The notes: generated from the letters alone by a model not told the origin. A stretch of DNA of 64,000 nt from UBA4416 sp943362175 (GCA_943362175.1 CALRIU020000002.1:1-64000), one strand, 5' to 3'. Positions 9,628 to 18,288 are shown, numbered from the stretch's first letter. Numbers and translations: made by a program.

Positions 9628-11371
9628 CATTAAACCATCACCGATCAACCGCTATCCGCTGCAGGGCATCCTTATCCGGGACGCATCGGCGGAAGCCTGG
9701 CTCAGGGCCATCAAGGCAATGAACCTCGCCCTGACCGACATCCGGATCTTCCCGGTACCGGGCATCACCGCCAACAGCATCCGGGGCTGCCTTGTGCTAT
9801 GCCACGGAAAAATCGACCAGCACCTGGCGGGAAAGCATGAGCTGTGCCAGCTGGTAACTTCGAAGCTGCTGATCCCGGAGCGCTCCACGCTGCAACCGGC
9901 GTTGAGCATTCAGGAAATAGAAAAGCTGTTCCCGCAACAGGTGCATGTGTTTCACCCGGAGTTCGGACTGGCGGAGCTTTCGGAAGAGCTCGACCTGAAA
10001 GCCCTGCTCGCGGAGCCGGAGCTCCGGTCTTATCACGTGACGCGCCCGGAGAAGCCGGTATTCATTCCCGGGCAGGTGAAGAGCTTCCAGGTGAAGCCAC
10101 TTCCGCCGGAGGAAGTGCTGAAACAGATGGAAGAGAATTTATTCCCGCAATCGGAAGAGCTGCCGAAGGAAGAGCTGACGCCGATGGAAAGGGCGCGGCT
10201 ATCCTTCTATGAGTTTTTATACGGAAAAGACAAAGATAGCTCAGCGACCGGAAAAGATAAGGATGGCAAGCCTATGAATGCCACGGAGGGAGAGGGTCAT
10301 AGCAGGCTCGGAGAAGCGCTGGGCAGGATGCTGGATTCCATCATCCCGCAAAACAGCCGCCTCTCGGAACGCATGCAGAAAGATTTTGATGAGCTGAAAC
10401 GCCGCAACCAGGAAGAGATCGAGAAGCTGATGGAGCTTTTCAGGAACAACCCGGAAGAGGCCCTGAAATATGCAGTGCCGCTGGATGATAACAACAGCGT
10501 CCGCGGCGGCGAGAGCATGGAATTTAACCTCTCGAAGCGCTGGTCGGATTTCTCACTGGCAAACATGCACGTGGGTTCCGGTTCAGGCTCGGGCTCCATC
10601 GACCTGAGCGAGCATTACCAAAGGCTGCAACAGCAATACAACGAGACGGCGGAAGACCTGATCAAAAAAAAGGAATACCACAAAGCGGCTTTCGTGTATA
10701 TGAAGCTGCTAAAGAACATCCACAAAGCAGCGGGCACGCTGGAAGAGGGCAAGCTCTACCAGGACGCGGCGACCGTCTGGCTCAAGCATGCCAACAACAA
10801 ACAGAAGGCCGCGGAATGCTATGAGAAGGGCCGCATGATCGACGATGCCATCGACCTTTACAAAGAGCTGAAACAGGACGAGAAGGTGGGTGATCTTTAC
10901 GTGAGCATCAACAAGCGCAAGGAAGCCAATATCCACTACGAGCTCGTAGTAGACGACTACCGCACGAAGGACCAATACCTGAAAGCGGCGATCATCTACC
11001 GCGAGAAAATGCTGAACGCGCCGGGAAGCCAGGATCTGCTGCTGGAAGGATGGCGCAAAGAGAAGGATGCTTTCAACTGCCTCAACAATTACCTGAGCAA
11101 CATCGGGGATGTGAAAGCGCTGAAACAGGAAATTCAAACGATCTACACGAAAGAGATGACGGAGCGCAACAGTCCTGTCTTTTTGCAGGTCATCAAGCAT
11201 GAGTACCACAAACACAAGGAACTGGAAGAACCCATCCGCGAAATGGCCTACGAGATTGTGGCTTCACAGATGGCGCATCATAAAACCATCGTGAACGAGC
11301 TGAAAGAGTTCAACAAAAGCGATAAGGAGATCCATAAGGATTTAATGAGGTTTACGCAAAGGAGGAAATAA
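9617..11371 (+). CDS. bpX6-like N-terminal domain plus TPR protein, last gene of the MoxR operon
   Basis: 584 residues, no signal peptide. Residues about 1-165 form a globular domain (AWLRAIKAMNLALTDIRIF, RGCLVLCHG) of the type I would place with bpX6 of MoxR-vWA-propeller systems. Residues about 170-340 are a charged linker with PMERARLSFYEFLYG and a GSGSGSGS turn. Residues about 345-560 are TPR-like helices (AAFVYMKLLKN, AAECYEKGRMIDDAIDLYKEL), probably a scaffold. It overlaps the vWA gene by 11 nt and closes the operon. The low-complexity linker suggests a flexible hinge between the recognition and scaffold parts. The domain number is an inference from memory of the family, not a search result. 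Confidence 0.8.
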   Translation: MELSIKPSPINRYPLQGILIRDASAEAWLRAIKAMNLALTDIRIFPVPGITANSIRGCLVLCHGKIDQHLAGKHELCQLVTSKLLIPERSTLQPALSIQEIEKLFPQQVHVFHPEFGLAELSEELDLKALLAEPELRSYHVTRPEKPVFIPGQVKSFQVKPLPPEEVLKQMEENLFPQSEELPKEELTPMERARLSFYEFLYGKDKDSSATGKDKDGKPMNATEGEGHSRLGEALGRMLDSIIPQNSRLSERMQKDFDELKRRNQEEIEKLMELFRNNPEEALKYAVPLDDNNSVRGGESMEFNLSKRWSDFSLANMHVGSGSGSGSIDLSEHYQRLQQQYNETAEDLIKKKEYHKAAFVYMKLLKNIHKAAGTLEEGKLYQDAATVWLKHANNKQKAAECYEKGRMIDDAIDLYKELKQDEKVGDLYVSINKRKEANIHYELVVDDYRTKDQYLKAAIIYREKMLNAPGSQDLLLEGWRKEKDAFNCLNNYLSNIGDVKALKQEIQTIYTKEMTERNSPVFLQVIKHEYHKHKELEEPIREMAYEIVASQMAHHKTIVNELKEFNKSDKEIHKDLMRFTQRRK

Positions 11372-11409
11372 TTTATTTATAATTTATCACTACGGATCTG
11401 AATGATGCT

Positions 11410-11665
11410 ACAGGATCTGTCACTTCGGACGAAGTCAATAAGTGTTCCGCCCGGCCGTTCTCGATACATTTTCGCAAGAGGCAGGCGAAAAACACTCGAA
11501 CCGACCGAAAGCTTATCCTGTCACTTCGAGCGCCGGCCGCCTGTTCTTTCCGGCCGGTGTATAGAGAAGTGCTCCTTGAAAATATTTTCCCCGATCGTTC
11601 CCGATACTCACGCCGTGCGTGATTACAAAAAAAAGACAGCAAAAATCACTCGAACTGACAAGCAC
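11410..11665. repeat. Composite intergenic repeat of the GTCACTTCGA / TCTCGATAC type
   Basis: This gap carries related pieces: GTCACTTCGGA (from 11419) and GTCACTTCGAG (from 11520); TTCTCGATAC (from 11458) and a variant TTCCCGATAC; and CACTCGAACCGAC and CACTCGAACTGAC as outward inverted ends. A GC-rich hairpin (CCGGCC at 11533-11538 against GGCCGG at 11552-11557) lies between. This is the look of small non-coding intergenic repeats found in many copies in Bacteroidota genomes. It sits immediately after the MoxR operon and may act as its transcription end. Function unknown. Confidence 0.6.
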
Positions 11666-11704
11666 CTGATTCCATTTTATTCTGTAACAAATATGTTTAA
11701 TATC

Positions 11705-12106
11705 ATGAAACTCACCATTCTATTCCTCCTGTTTTATTTTACTACTCCGGCACAGGTGCCTGCAAAGGAAGCTGCCACTGAAACGGTGTTCATTGATCCG
11801 GAGCTCATGCCTCAATTCAAGGGCGGCAACAGCGCCCTGATGCATTACCTGCAGGACAGCGTGAAAAATAAAGTATCCGTCAGCCTGGACGAGTCCTATA
11901 TCCTGAAACCGGCTTATGCGAAGTTCAGCATCAGCGAAAGCGGCAAAGTGAGTAATGTCCGCATTGTGCGAAGCAGCAACATACCGCACGTGGATTCGCT
12001 CTTCAAAAGCGCCATCGAAAAGATGCCCGACTGGATTCCCGGCGCCTTCGACGGCAAGCCCAAACGCGCGGAGATGAATTTACCCCTGAGGCTGGAGCTT
12101 AAATAA
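11705..12106 (+). CDS. Secreted TonB C-terminal-domain-like protein
   Basis: 133 residues from ATG 11705 (MKLTILFLLFYFTTPAQ, a signal peptide); ATG 11693 would add four residues. The frame is open much further upstream, but that part runs through the intergenic repeats and is not coding. The mature part has the TonB-C pattern seen in many Bacteroidota periplasmic proteins: PQFKGGNSALMHYL, KFSISESGKVSNVRIVRSS, and MPDWIPGAFDGKPKRAEMNLPL (each piece shown separately). There is no transmembrane anchor with proline-rich stalk, so it is not a complete energy transducer. A periplasmic role is inferred; the partner is unknown. Confidence 0.75.
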   Translation: MKLTILFLLFYFTTPAQVPAKEAATETVFIDPELMPQFKGGNSALMHYLQDSVKNKVSVSLDESYILKPAYAKFSISESGKVSNVRIVRSSNIPHVDSLFKSAIEKMPDWIPGAFDGKPKRAEMNLPLRLELK

Positions 12107-12180
12107 ATCAAGCTCTGTTAAAAATACACAAAGCTGCTCCTGCAACAGCCATATATGTAAGCCCGTTCCTGTTATAGCAT

Positions 12181-12188
12181 TACCTTTG
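12181..12188 (+). promoter_or_regulatory. -7 box TACCTTTG before a small ORF
   Basis: TACCTTTG fits TAnnTTTG and lies 20 bp before ATG 12209. It is the main reason to take the small ORF that follows seriously. No -33 element is visible. Confidence 0.35.
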
Positions 12189-12208
12189 CTGAAAAATTCA
12201 GGGAAGAG

Positions 12209-12442
12209 ATGGAACTCAGGGCAGGACAAAAAACAGCACAAATCGGCGTATTCAACAAGACTCACCTGAAGGTGTTCCTAATCTCCGGCAACCTCGACCT
12301 CCTCCTGAAAGACCGGGAGCAGATCGTTACCAAAACGCATTACACCACTCCGGGCCTCTGCTTCAACGAAGCCACCGACACCCTTTCTTCTTTCCAGTTC
12401 GAATCGCAGGTAGGAACTAAGTTTGAGTATGAACTGGTGTGA
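12209..12442 (+). CDS. Small hypothetical protein
   Basis: 77 residues, beginning MELRAGQKTAQIGVF, beta-rich, with no signal peptide or membrane segment. I do not recognise it. In favour of a real gene: a GGGAAGAG stretch just before the ATG, a TAnnTTTG box 20 bp upstream, and balanced amino-acid use. Against: two minus-strand frames of similar size overlap it (12080-12265 and 12278-12469), and the gap before the Mrr gene is short. It could be a remnant of a longer gene. Confidence 0.4.
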   Translation: MELRAGQKTAQIGVFNKTHLKVFLISGNLDLLLKDREQIVTKTHYTTPGLCFNEATDTLSSFQFESQVGTKFEYELV

Positions 12443-12463
12443 GAGCTTGTTACGATAACCCAT

Positions 12464-12494
12464 GGTCATTCTGAACTTGTTTCAGAATCTCATA
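12464..12494. repeat. Short hairpin repeat (GTCATTCTGAACTTG... type)
   Basis: A perfect 8-bp inverted repeat, ATTCTGAA at 12468-12475 and TTCAGAAT at 12481-12488, with a CTTGT loop, inside GGTCATTCTG...TCTCATAG. This sequence type is a familiar dispersed intergenic repeat in Bacteroidota. It lies between the small ORF and the 3' end of the Mrr gene, where it could end transcription from either side. Confidence 0.55.
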
Positions 12495-12554
12495 GCTATA
12501 AGCCTTTAGCTGCTCACTGTATGATTCAAAGACAAAAACGAATAGCCAGAACGT

Positions 12555-13502
12555 CTATTTCTCATCTTCCATCTCATCCCAAAAATCGCTGTCGAGTTTC
12601 TTGATGGTAATGACCTGCTCGGTTTGCATACCCAGGTTATATTCGTAAATGTAATTCGCCAGATCTTCGCCGCTGATAAGGACGATATTAGGGCTGCCAT
12701 TCAGGTTTTTGACATAATCGAGCGCGGGCTTGCTGAAATAAGATGTCGTGATAAAGATTCCTTTCCTGGATTGGGTGACTAACAATGCTCCCGCAAAATT
12801 CTGAACGTCTTCACTTCCTATGCTGTTTTTGCGCTCTTTTTTCTTTGCCTGTATGTAAATACGGCCCAGGCCCAGTACGTCTTCTTTGATGATGCCATCA
12901 ATGCCTTTATCTCTCGTGGCCTGAGTCACCGTTCCGGAGTCTTTGATCTCCCCACCATAACCCATTTTCTGTAAGAGAGCCACCACCAGGTACTCAAAGG
13001 CCCTGGATGATTTGCTGATGATCTCATCAAGGATCTCATCCATCACCGACTTTTTGATATTCCCATAAGACTCGTAGAGTTTTTCCTGGGGCGTGAACTT
13101 TTCTCCGGAGTCAGGTTTCTGCTGTGCTACCGTTTTAGGAATTACCACGTCAGGTACCGTACTATCTGCCTTTCCTGATTCCCTTTGTGCCATTTGCTCA
13201 TCGATGTACGCATCGATTTTTTCGGGAGTAGACAACATCTGGATTCCTTTCGGACTGATCTCATACAAAGCACGCCTGGGCCTGGTAATCAGGTCGGTGA
13301 GGGCAAGGTAGGTCAGAGCCCATGAAATACGGTCTTTAAAGACCGGACCATTACCGGATGGATACATCTGCTCTACTTCTTCATCACTCAATCCAAGACG
13401 TTTGCTGAGCGGCTCCACCATATCTTTGGAGCCTGCGGCACCATGAGCTTTCAGAAATTGCAATACCGGCAGGCGGAGTTCGTTGTGTTTGGGAATGGGC
13501 AT
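12555..13502 (-). CDS. mrr: Mrr-family restriction endonuclease
   Basis: 315 residues. Residues 1-100 are the Mrr N-terminal winged-helix domain (LRLPVLQFLKAHG, ISWALTYLAL, RALYEISPKG). Residues about 160-300 are the catalytic PD-(D/E)xK domain: FEYLVVALLQKMGY, then GIDG and IQAKKK supplying the acidic and lysine active-site residues, then GIFITTSYFSKPA. Mrr enzymes cut DNA carrying modified bases (type IV restriction). The frame extends to 13538, but MPIPKHNELRLPVL at 13502 is the usual family start. No methylase or specificity subunit is adjacent, consistent with a solitary type IV enzyme. The MoxR operon lies about 1.2 kb away, too far to claim a joint island. Confidence 0.9.
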   Translation of the reverse strand: MPIPKHNELRLPVLQFLKAHGAAGSKDMVEPLSKRLGLSDEEVEQMYPSGNGPVFKDRISWALTYLALTDLITRPRRALYEISPKGIQMLSTPEKIDAYIDEQMAQRESGKADSTVPDVVIPKTVAQQKPDSGEKFTPQEKLYESYGNIKKSVMDEILDEIISKSSRAFEYLVVALLQKMGYGGEIKDSGTVTQATRDKGIDGIIKEDVLGLGRIYIQAKKKERKNSIGSEDVQNFAGALLVTQSRKGIFITTSYFSKPALDYVKNLNGSPNIVLISGEDLANYIYEYNLGMQTEQVITIKKLDSDFWDEMEDEK

Positions 13503-13641
13503 AAATTGCGTATTAATACAGGAGTATTTTATTCGCAAGTTCAGTAAAATAAATGGAATATCCTTAAAAGTTAAGCCCTGAAGAACTAACCTACTCTTTT
13601 ACAACATCTCTAAAGAGATTTATCCAACACGGCACCTAAGC

Positions 13642-14217
13642 TCACCCCGGCAATACAAAGCGCTCTTCGATCCTTTCCCGGAGCGTGCTGCTTTGGTCGG
13701 GTGTAATGATCCGGGAGTTTTCGAGTACCATCACCTTACCCAGAAAAAGCTGCCTCCAGTTTTTTTTATCGAGGAAATAATAACTTTTCATTTCATTAAG
13801 CTCCAGCTTAAGCTTCATAAAATTACTCCGGTCGATCGTTTTCAGGGCCGGGATCAGGTTCACCAGGTCTTCGATATTCTGGTCGAGCTCCCGGCGTTCG
13901 TTCCGTTTGAAATAGACAAAAGGCAGGTCCCTCTCCTGGTAGTCGAGCTCATTCTTCAGGTAGAACAACACGACCTTGTAAAACTTATTGAAGCGGCATT
14001 CGTTATGGTCCGGATCTACACAAAACTGCTGGTGCCTCTCCTGGCTGATCTTCACCAGGTCCTGGAGCCTCTCCAGGAAAACGATGCAATCAATGTTCTT
14101 TTTATAATTGAGCATGGCTTTACCGCAATGCTCTATAAAGCTCCGGTGATCAGAACATGTCTTGATCACGTAAAGCATAAAATCATCGGCCTGCTGTTGT
14201 ATGGCGTTTTTTTTCAA
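13642..14217 (-). CDS. Hypothetical protein
   Basis: 191 residues, rich in charged and aromatic residues, mainly helical, no signal peptide or membrane segment. I do not recognise a family. Notable features are four cysteines spread over the first 80 residues (TCSDH, EHCGK, DCIVF, HNECRF) and a C-terminal WRQLFLGKVMVLENSRIITP segment. The first codon of the frame is TTG at 14217; the first ATG is 14178 (MLYVIKTCSD), so the N-terminus is uncertain. It lies 55 bp downstream of a LytTR regulator on the same strand and may be co-transcribed or regulated by it. Confidence 0.65.
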   Translation of the reverse strand: MKKNAIQQQADDFMLYVIKTCSDHRSFIEHCGKAMLNYKKNIDCIVFLERLQDLVKISQERHQQFCVDPDHNECRFNKFYKVVLFYLKNELDYQERDLPFVYFKRNERRELDQNIEDLVNLIPALKTIDRSNFMKLKLELNEMKSYYFLDKKNWRQLFLGKVMVLENSRIITPDQSSTLRERIEERFVLPG

Positions 14218-14272
14218 GATGATAAAGAATGAAAGGTGATCTTTAAAACCAATTTGGGGATTTTCCCGGCGC

Positions 14273-14734
14273 TTAATCTTCCGTCATGTATTTAGAGGGA
14301 TTCACAAAATATTTGGCAATGCAATCCTTGTAGGCAAGGCCCAGCCCCAGGATCATCTCATTTTTAAGCCCTACCTGCTTTTTGCTCACATCTACAAAAT
14401 CGACCCACTGCACATTCACAATATAAGCGCGGTGAATCCTTTCGAAACCTACAGGCAATATGCACTGCACTTTGTACAAAGGGCTTTTGCAAACCATGCA
14501 CTCTCCGTTACTAAAGAACAGCAGCGATATTTTTTCGCGCGCTTCAATGTAAATCACATCGTTGAAATCAATTTTCGTCCACTTTTGTGTATCAAGCTTA
14601 ATGAAAGCCGTAGTCCGGCCTTTTGAAAAAGCAGTTCTGAGGGAGGAAGGCTCCGGCCTTTGCCCTGATTCGGTCTCTGCGGCTTTGAGGGCTGTTTCTG
14701 TTTGCATTGTTTTAGCTTTATGTTTTTTACCCAC
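14273..14734 (-). CDS. Receiver-less LytTR DNA-binding protein
   Basis: 153 residues from a GTG at 14734, or 144 from ATG 14707. Residues about 45-145 form a LytTR DNA-binding domain (IDFNDVIYIEAREK, MVCKSPLYKV, FERIHRAYIVNV, then the final strand region). There is no receiver domain, so activity is not controlled by phosphorylation of this protein itself. The first residues MGKKHKAK resemble the first residues MGKKYKAI of the LytTR response regulator at 18289-19056, also at DNA level, which hints at descent from a full regulator by loss of the receiver. Two copies of a LytTR-type operator repeat lie upstream at 14972-15009 and 15190-15227. Confidence 0.85.
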   Translation of the reverse strand: MGKKHKAKTMQTETALKAAETESGQRPEPSSLRTAFSKGRTTAFIKLDTQKWTKIDFNDVIYIEAREKISLLFFSNGECMVCKSPLYKVQCILPVGFERIHRAYIVNVQWVDFVDVSKKQVGLKNEMILGLGLAYKDCIAKYFVNPSKYMTED

Positions 14735-14971
14735 TAATTCAAGTATTAAATATCAATCCTCTTTTGTCAGGAAATTCTACCGCCGCACCAAGCTTCTTTT
14801 GCGGAAAACCCCCTCACTTTTAACATTCGAAAAAAATTCCCCTGAACCATTTTCATCCCTGATTTTTCCCGGTTTATGCTTCTAAATACTAAAGCCGGTA
14901 ATAAAAAAACAGTATGAAAGAACGTCACAAAAATAAATTCTATAAGCGCATGTTTTATCAGACCAATCGCT

Positions 14972-15009
14972 CATTAAGGACTAACTAAGATTTTAATATG
15001 ATTAACTAA
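14972..15009 (-). promoter_or_regulatory. Candidate LytTR operator, copy 1
   Basis: Read on the minus strand it contains TTAGTTAAT and TTAGTTAGT half-sites whose starts are 21 bp apart, i.e. 9-bp direct repeats with a 12-bp spacer. That is the known arrangement of LytTR sites, and each half-site matches the general LytTR pattern (W M M GTT N R K) at 8 of 9 positions. A second copy lies 218 bp away. It is upstream of a LytTR gene. Confidence 0.6.
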
Positions 15010-15189
15010 TACTTACGCCATACTATCCTATACTTTATTTACTCTTGAAAGCAGGATCGACGATCTTACCTGGGGAAAACCACAGGCTATGATTATCAAC
15101 AAGATAGTAAACGAGCGATGCAGAGATTGGGAGTGAACTGAAGCGGCCTGTTATTTTTAACGTTTTCTTCATCCAAACAGATACTACAT

Positions 15190-15227
15190 CATTAAGGACT
15201 ATCACATACTTTTATATGATTAACTAA
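15190..15227 (-). promoter_or_regulatory. Candidate LytTR operator, copy 2
   Basis: By eye identical to copy 1 at 31 of 38 positions, including both ends (CATTAAGGACTA and ATATGATTAACTAA on the plus strand). One half-site is intact (TTAGTTAATC at 15218-15227 on the minus strand) and the other, starting 21 bp away, is degenerate. It may be a weaker or cooperative site. Confidence 0.5.
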
Positions 15228-15319
15228 GATAAATTTCAATTAACCCGGCTCAAGAATCCCTCTTTTTAACAATTTAGCTTTTTTCAGATGGTTTTACGCT
15301 TTTCTCAACGGCTAAAAAA

Positions 15320-18277
15320 TCAGACCGGCAGTTTGATTTCCACGAGTGTGCCCCTCTCACCGGGATGAGCTTCCCCGAGGTTTTTAATGGTGAATTCAGA
15401 GCCTTTTACCAGCGACAGGCGCTCTTTAAGATTGTCGATCCCGATAGACACATAACCATGTTTGCTATGCTCGTGCCAGGAGATGCCTACGCCATTATCG
15501 CGCACGCGGATGTGGAGGTAATCTTTATCCTGCGCTATCGTTACTTCCAGGCTACCTGTTATGCCTGCTCCGAGTGGCAGGATGCCATGCAGGATGGCAT
15601 TCTCCAGCAGAGGCTGTATGATCATATTGGGAATGAGGGAAAATTTGTCGACCGAAGGATGGACCCGGATCGCATATTCAAGCTTATCGCCGCAACGGAG
15701 CTTTTCCAGCTCCAGGTACAGGCTTAGCCGGTTGACCTCCTCGTTGATACTGATGTATTTTTCGCCGGCATAGCTGAGGGTGATCCGGATAAGCCTGGCA
15801 AACTTGGCAATGTAATCCGAAGCCTGGAAAGGATCTTTATTCATGACGAAGCTCTGGATCGCTCCCAGCGTATTGAACACAAAATGCGGATTCACGGCAG
15901 CGCTCAGGGCCTGGTAGCGCAGGTCTTCCAGCTTCTGCTGAAGCTCCACATTTTTCTCTGCTTTTTCACGGATCTTGCGGATCCATAGTTTCACAAGCAC
16001 AAATACCACGATGGAGATCACCAGCAGCACCTTCACCCAAAAGGCGAGTGTGATATAAAAAGGATAATCTGCCCTGATGGTTATTTCCGACTGCCGCCCC
16101 CAGTTGACGCCATTCGTTGAGGCCTGTATGATCACCTGGTGCTCACCGTAACCTATTTCGCGCAGGCTTATTTTTTTGGTATTGATAATCGTCCAGCTGC
16201 GGCCTTTGTTGAGCGTATAGCGGAAATAAAGGTCCTGAGGGCTGCTCAGCTCTATGGCCGAAAAGTAGATATCAACGTCGTCATGCCCCGGAGCCAGCTT
16301 CACCTCCCGCGTGACGTCATAGATGCTATCGCCCGATTGCACCTTCCATAAAATGATATCAGGAGTCTTTACCACAAAGCTATCCATCTTGTTAATATCA
16401 ATGATGGATAAGCCACTGTTGGTAGCTACATAGATCTGGTTTGCCGTTTTCTCATAGAATAGCCTGTTGATCTCATGCGAGCGCATAAAAGGGCTTCCGG
16501 AGATGCGTTTCAGGAAGTTGCCTTTCCATACCAGCAAGCCCTTGTTAAAGCCTATCCACAAGCGGCCGGTACCGTCGATGGCCAGCGACGACAGGTTTTT
16601 CAGCAGCATGCCCTTCACTTCTTTTACCAGGTGCGTGCGATCACCCTTCAGGATGTAAAGCCCCGTTTCGCTTGCCAGGTATAGCGTTCCCGAAGCGTCG
16701 GCCATGATATCGTTCACCTTCGAGCGGATCTGCTTCATGCGCAGGGAAGTCTTTTTTGCCAGATCCACCAGGTAGCAGGCGCCGGTAGTAGCAACAATCA
16801 CATGCGTGGGGTCTTTCCGGAAGATCTTTGTACAGTGGCCGATGGCTGTATCCAGCCTGATCGTATCTTTATCTTTCAATGTCCCTTTGGTGAAGTTCAG
16901 GAGGGCGACATGCACGGTATTCTCCCATTGGTTGTATACTACCAGCGAATCGTTCATCATGCAGAGCCGGCGTGCGGCCATCTGGTAATAGCTTTTTCCG
17001 GAGGCCCGGTCTTCAATTTTTTTCAGCTGGCGCATCTCCATGCCTGCCACCACCATCAACAAGGCACTGCCGGCCCTGGTAATGCCATAATAGAAATGCT
17101 CCCTGACATCATGCCCCAGGCGCGCAAAGTCTTTACCTTCCTTGTATACGATACCAAGCGACGTTGCCATATAGGTTCCCTCCGCCTTACTGACGTATAC
17201 ATCGTGTATCGATGCATCGTAGACCTCGCTATTGCCCGAAAATGTAGAGATGTAGGAATTCAGGATGCAATAGGTGCCTTTGTTGTAGGTGTTCACCCAG
17301 AGGTTTGCATCACGGTCTTCGAACATGCTCGTGATGATGCACACATTTCCCTGATCGAGCAGGCCGGAAATTTCCTGGTAAGCCTTATTGCCATGCCCGT
17401 AATGATCATAGATAACCAACCCGAAGATGCGGCTGTTATGAACAAACAAGGTATTGCCTGCATAAAAGCCGCATGCAACAGAATCGACAATCTCACGGTT
17501 CTTCATGCAATAGATCATGTTTCCGCTGGAGATCCACAGCCGGTCGTCGGCATCCACACTCAAGGCACCGATGTCTTTGCCCGACAACACCGGATTGCTG
17601 AGCTTAACGGAGGTGAAGCCTTTGATGGCATAAAGCCCTTTCTGCCCATAGTAAATACTGCCATCGCGGGTCTTTGCCATACAAAAGGGCTCATGAATAT
17701 TCTGATCGCCCACCAGGTATTTCTTATGCCGCTCCACATCGTAGGCTACCACATGGTTGTCTGAGGTCCTGAAATACAGAAAATTTTTCTCATACACCAG
17801 CCGGTAGCCCAGGTAATCCACATCAGAGACGCCAAGGCCAATTTTTCGGGCCCGGTTGTGCTCGCCCACCATCAGGAAACCGCCGTAGGTACCGGCAATG
17901 ATCCGGTTTTTGCTAATCGATAGTGAGATCACGGTTGAGCTCCCATCCTCATATTCGCCCATATCCAGGTCCACAAAATCGCTGCCGTCAAAACGGCATA
18001 AGCCTTTGTCGGTAGCAAACCAGATAAAGCCCGCGCTGTCCTGCAAGCAGCTGTATACTGTAGAACTCGGCAGCCCGTTGATGGTGGAATAGTTCCTGTA
18101 GATATACTGTGCCTGCGCCTGCAGGAAAAACAGGACGCTGAGAAAACAAAGCAGCTGCGCTTTTTTAAGAACAGAAGGCCTTCCCTGCCGTATAGGTGCA
18201 GGATTCTGAAAAACCGGTGGAAGTTGTCTGTTGGCCATGACTGAAGCAAAAAGCCTGTTTAAAGGTATACATTTCAT
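15320..18277 (-). CDS. Two-component sensor kinase with beta-propeller sensor (LytS-type kinase)
   Basis: 985 residues. After an N-terminal signal-anchor (LLCFLSVLFFLQAQAQ) come repeated two-component propeller motifs (YRNYSTINGLPSSTVY, GFIWFATDKGLCRF, LWISSG, LWIGFNKG) to about residue 650, a Y_Y_Y-type domain near 690-750 (FRYTLNKGRSW), one transmembrane helix near 755-780 (WVKVLLVISIVVFVLVKLW), and a His_kinase domain with NPHFVFN carrying the phosphorylatable H798, followed by an ATPase region with DNGVGI. The sensor half should be periplasmic. It begins 11 bp after the stop of the LytTR response regulator, so the pair is one operon. The ligand is unknown; related propeller sensors often detect glycans, but nothing here shows that. 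Confidence 0.93.
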   Translation of the reverse strand: MKCIPLNRLFASVMANRQLPPVFQNPAPIRQGRPSVLKKAQLLCFLSVLFFLQAQAQYIYRNYSTINGLPSSTVYSCLQDSAGFIWFATDKGLCRFDGSDFVDLDMGEYEDGSSTVISLSISKNRIIAGTYGGFLMVGEHNRARKIGLGVSDVDYLGYRLVYEKNFLYFRTSDNHVVAYDVERHKKYLVGDQNIHEPFCMAKTRDGSIYYGQKGLYAIKGFTSVKLSNPVLSGKDIGALSVDADDRLWISSGNMIYCMKNREIVDSVACGFYAGNTLFVHNSRIFGLVIYDHYGHGNKAYQEISGLLDQGNVCIITSMFEDRDANLWVNTYNKGTYCILNSYISTFSGNSEVYDASIHDVYVSKAEGTYMATSLGIVYKEGKDFARLGHDVREHFYYGITRAGSALLMVVAGMEMRQLKKIEDRASGKSYYQMAARRLCMMNDSLVVYNQWENTVHVALLNFTKGTLKDKDTIRLDTAIGHCTKIFRKDPTHVIVATTGACYLVDLAKKTSLRMKQIRSKVNDIMADASGTLYLASETGLYILKGDRTHLVKEVKGMLLKNLSSLAIDGTGRLWIGFNKGLLVWKGNFLKRISGSPFMRSHEINRLFYEKTANQIYVATNSGLSIIDINKMDSFVVKTPDIILWKVQSGDSIYDVTREVKLAPGHDDVDIYFSAIELSSPQDLYFRYTLNKGRSWTIINTKKISLREIGYGEHQVIIQASTNGVNWGRQSEITIRADYPFYITLAFWVKVLLVISIVVFVLVKLWIRKIREKAEKNVELQQKLEDLRYQALSAAVNPHFVFNTLGAIQSFVMNKDPFQASDYIAKFARLIRITLSYAGEKYISINEEVNRLSLYLELEKLRCGDKLEYAIRVHPSVDKFSLIPNMIIQPLLENAILHGILPLGAGITGSLEVTIAQDKDYLHIRVRDNGVGISWHEHSKHGYVSIGIDNLKERLSLVKGSEFTIKNLGEAHPGERGTLVEIKLPV

Positions 18278-18288
18278 GGCGCAGATGC

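Larger units (their letters stand above)
14735..15319. other. Intergenic region with candidate LytTR operators
   Basis: A 585-bp AT-rich gap between the sensor kinase and the lone LytTR gene, both minus strand. It holds a 38-bp direct repeat (two copies, separate entries) and a minus-strand TATTTTTG box at 14928-14935 that could be the -7 element of the LytTR gene. No coding frame was convincing. Confidence 0.6.

Noticed and set aside
12555..13502. A defence island joining the Mrr gene to the MoxR operon
   Set aside because: More than 1 kb with repeats and a TonB-C-like gene lies between them, they are on opposite strands, and no other defence gene was seen.
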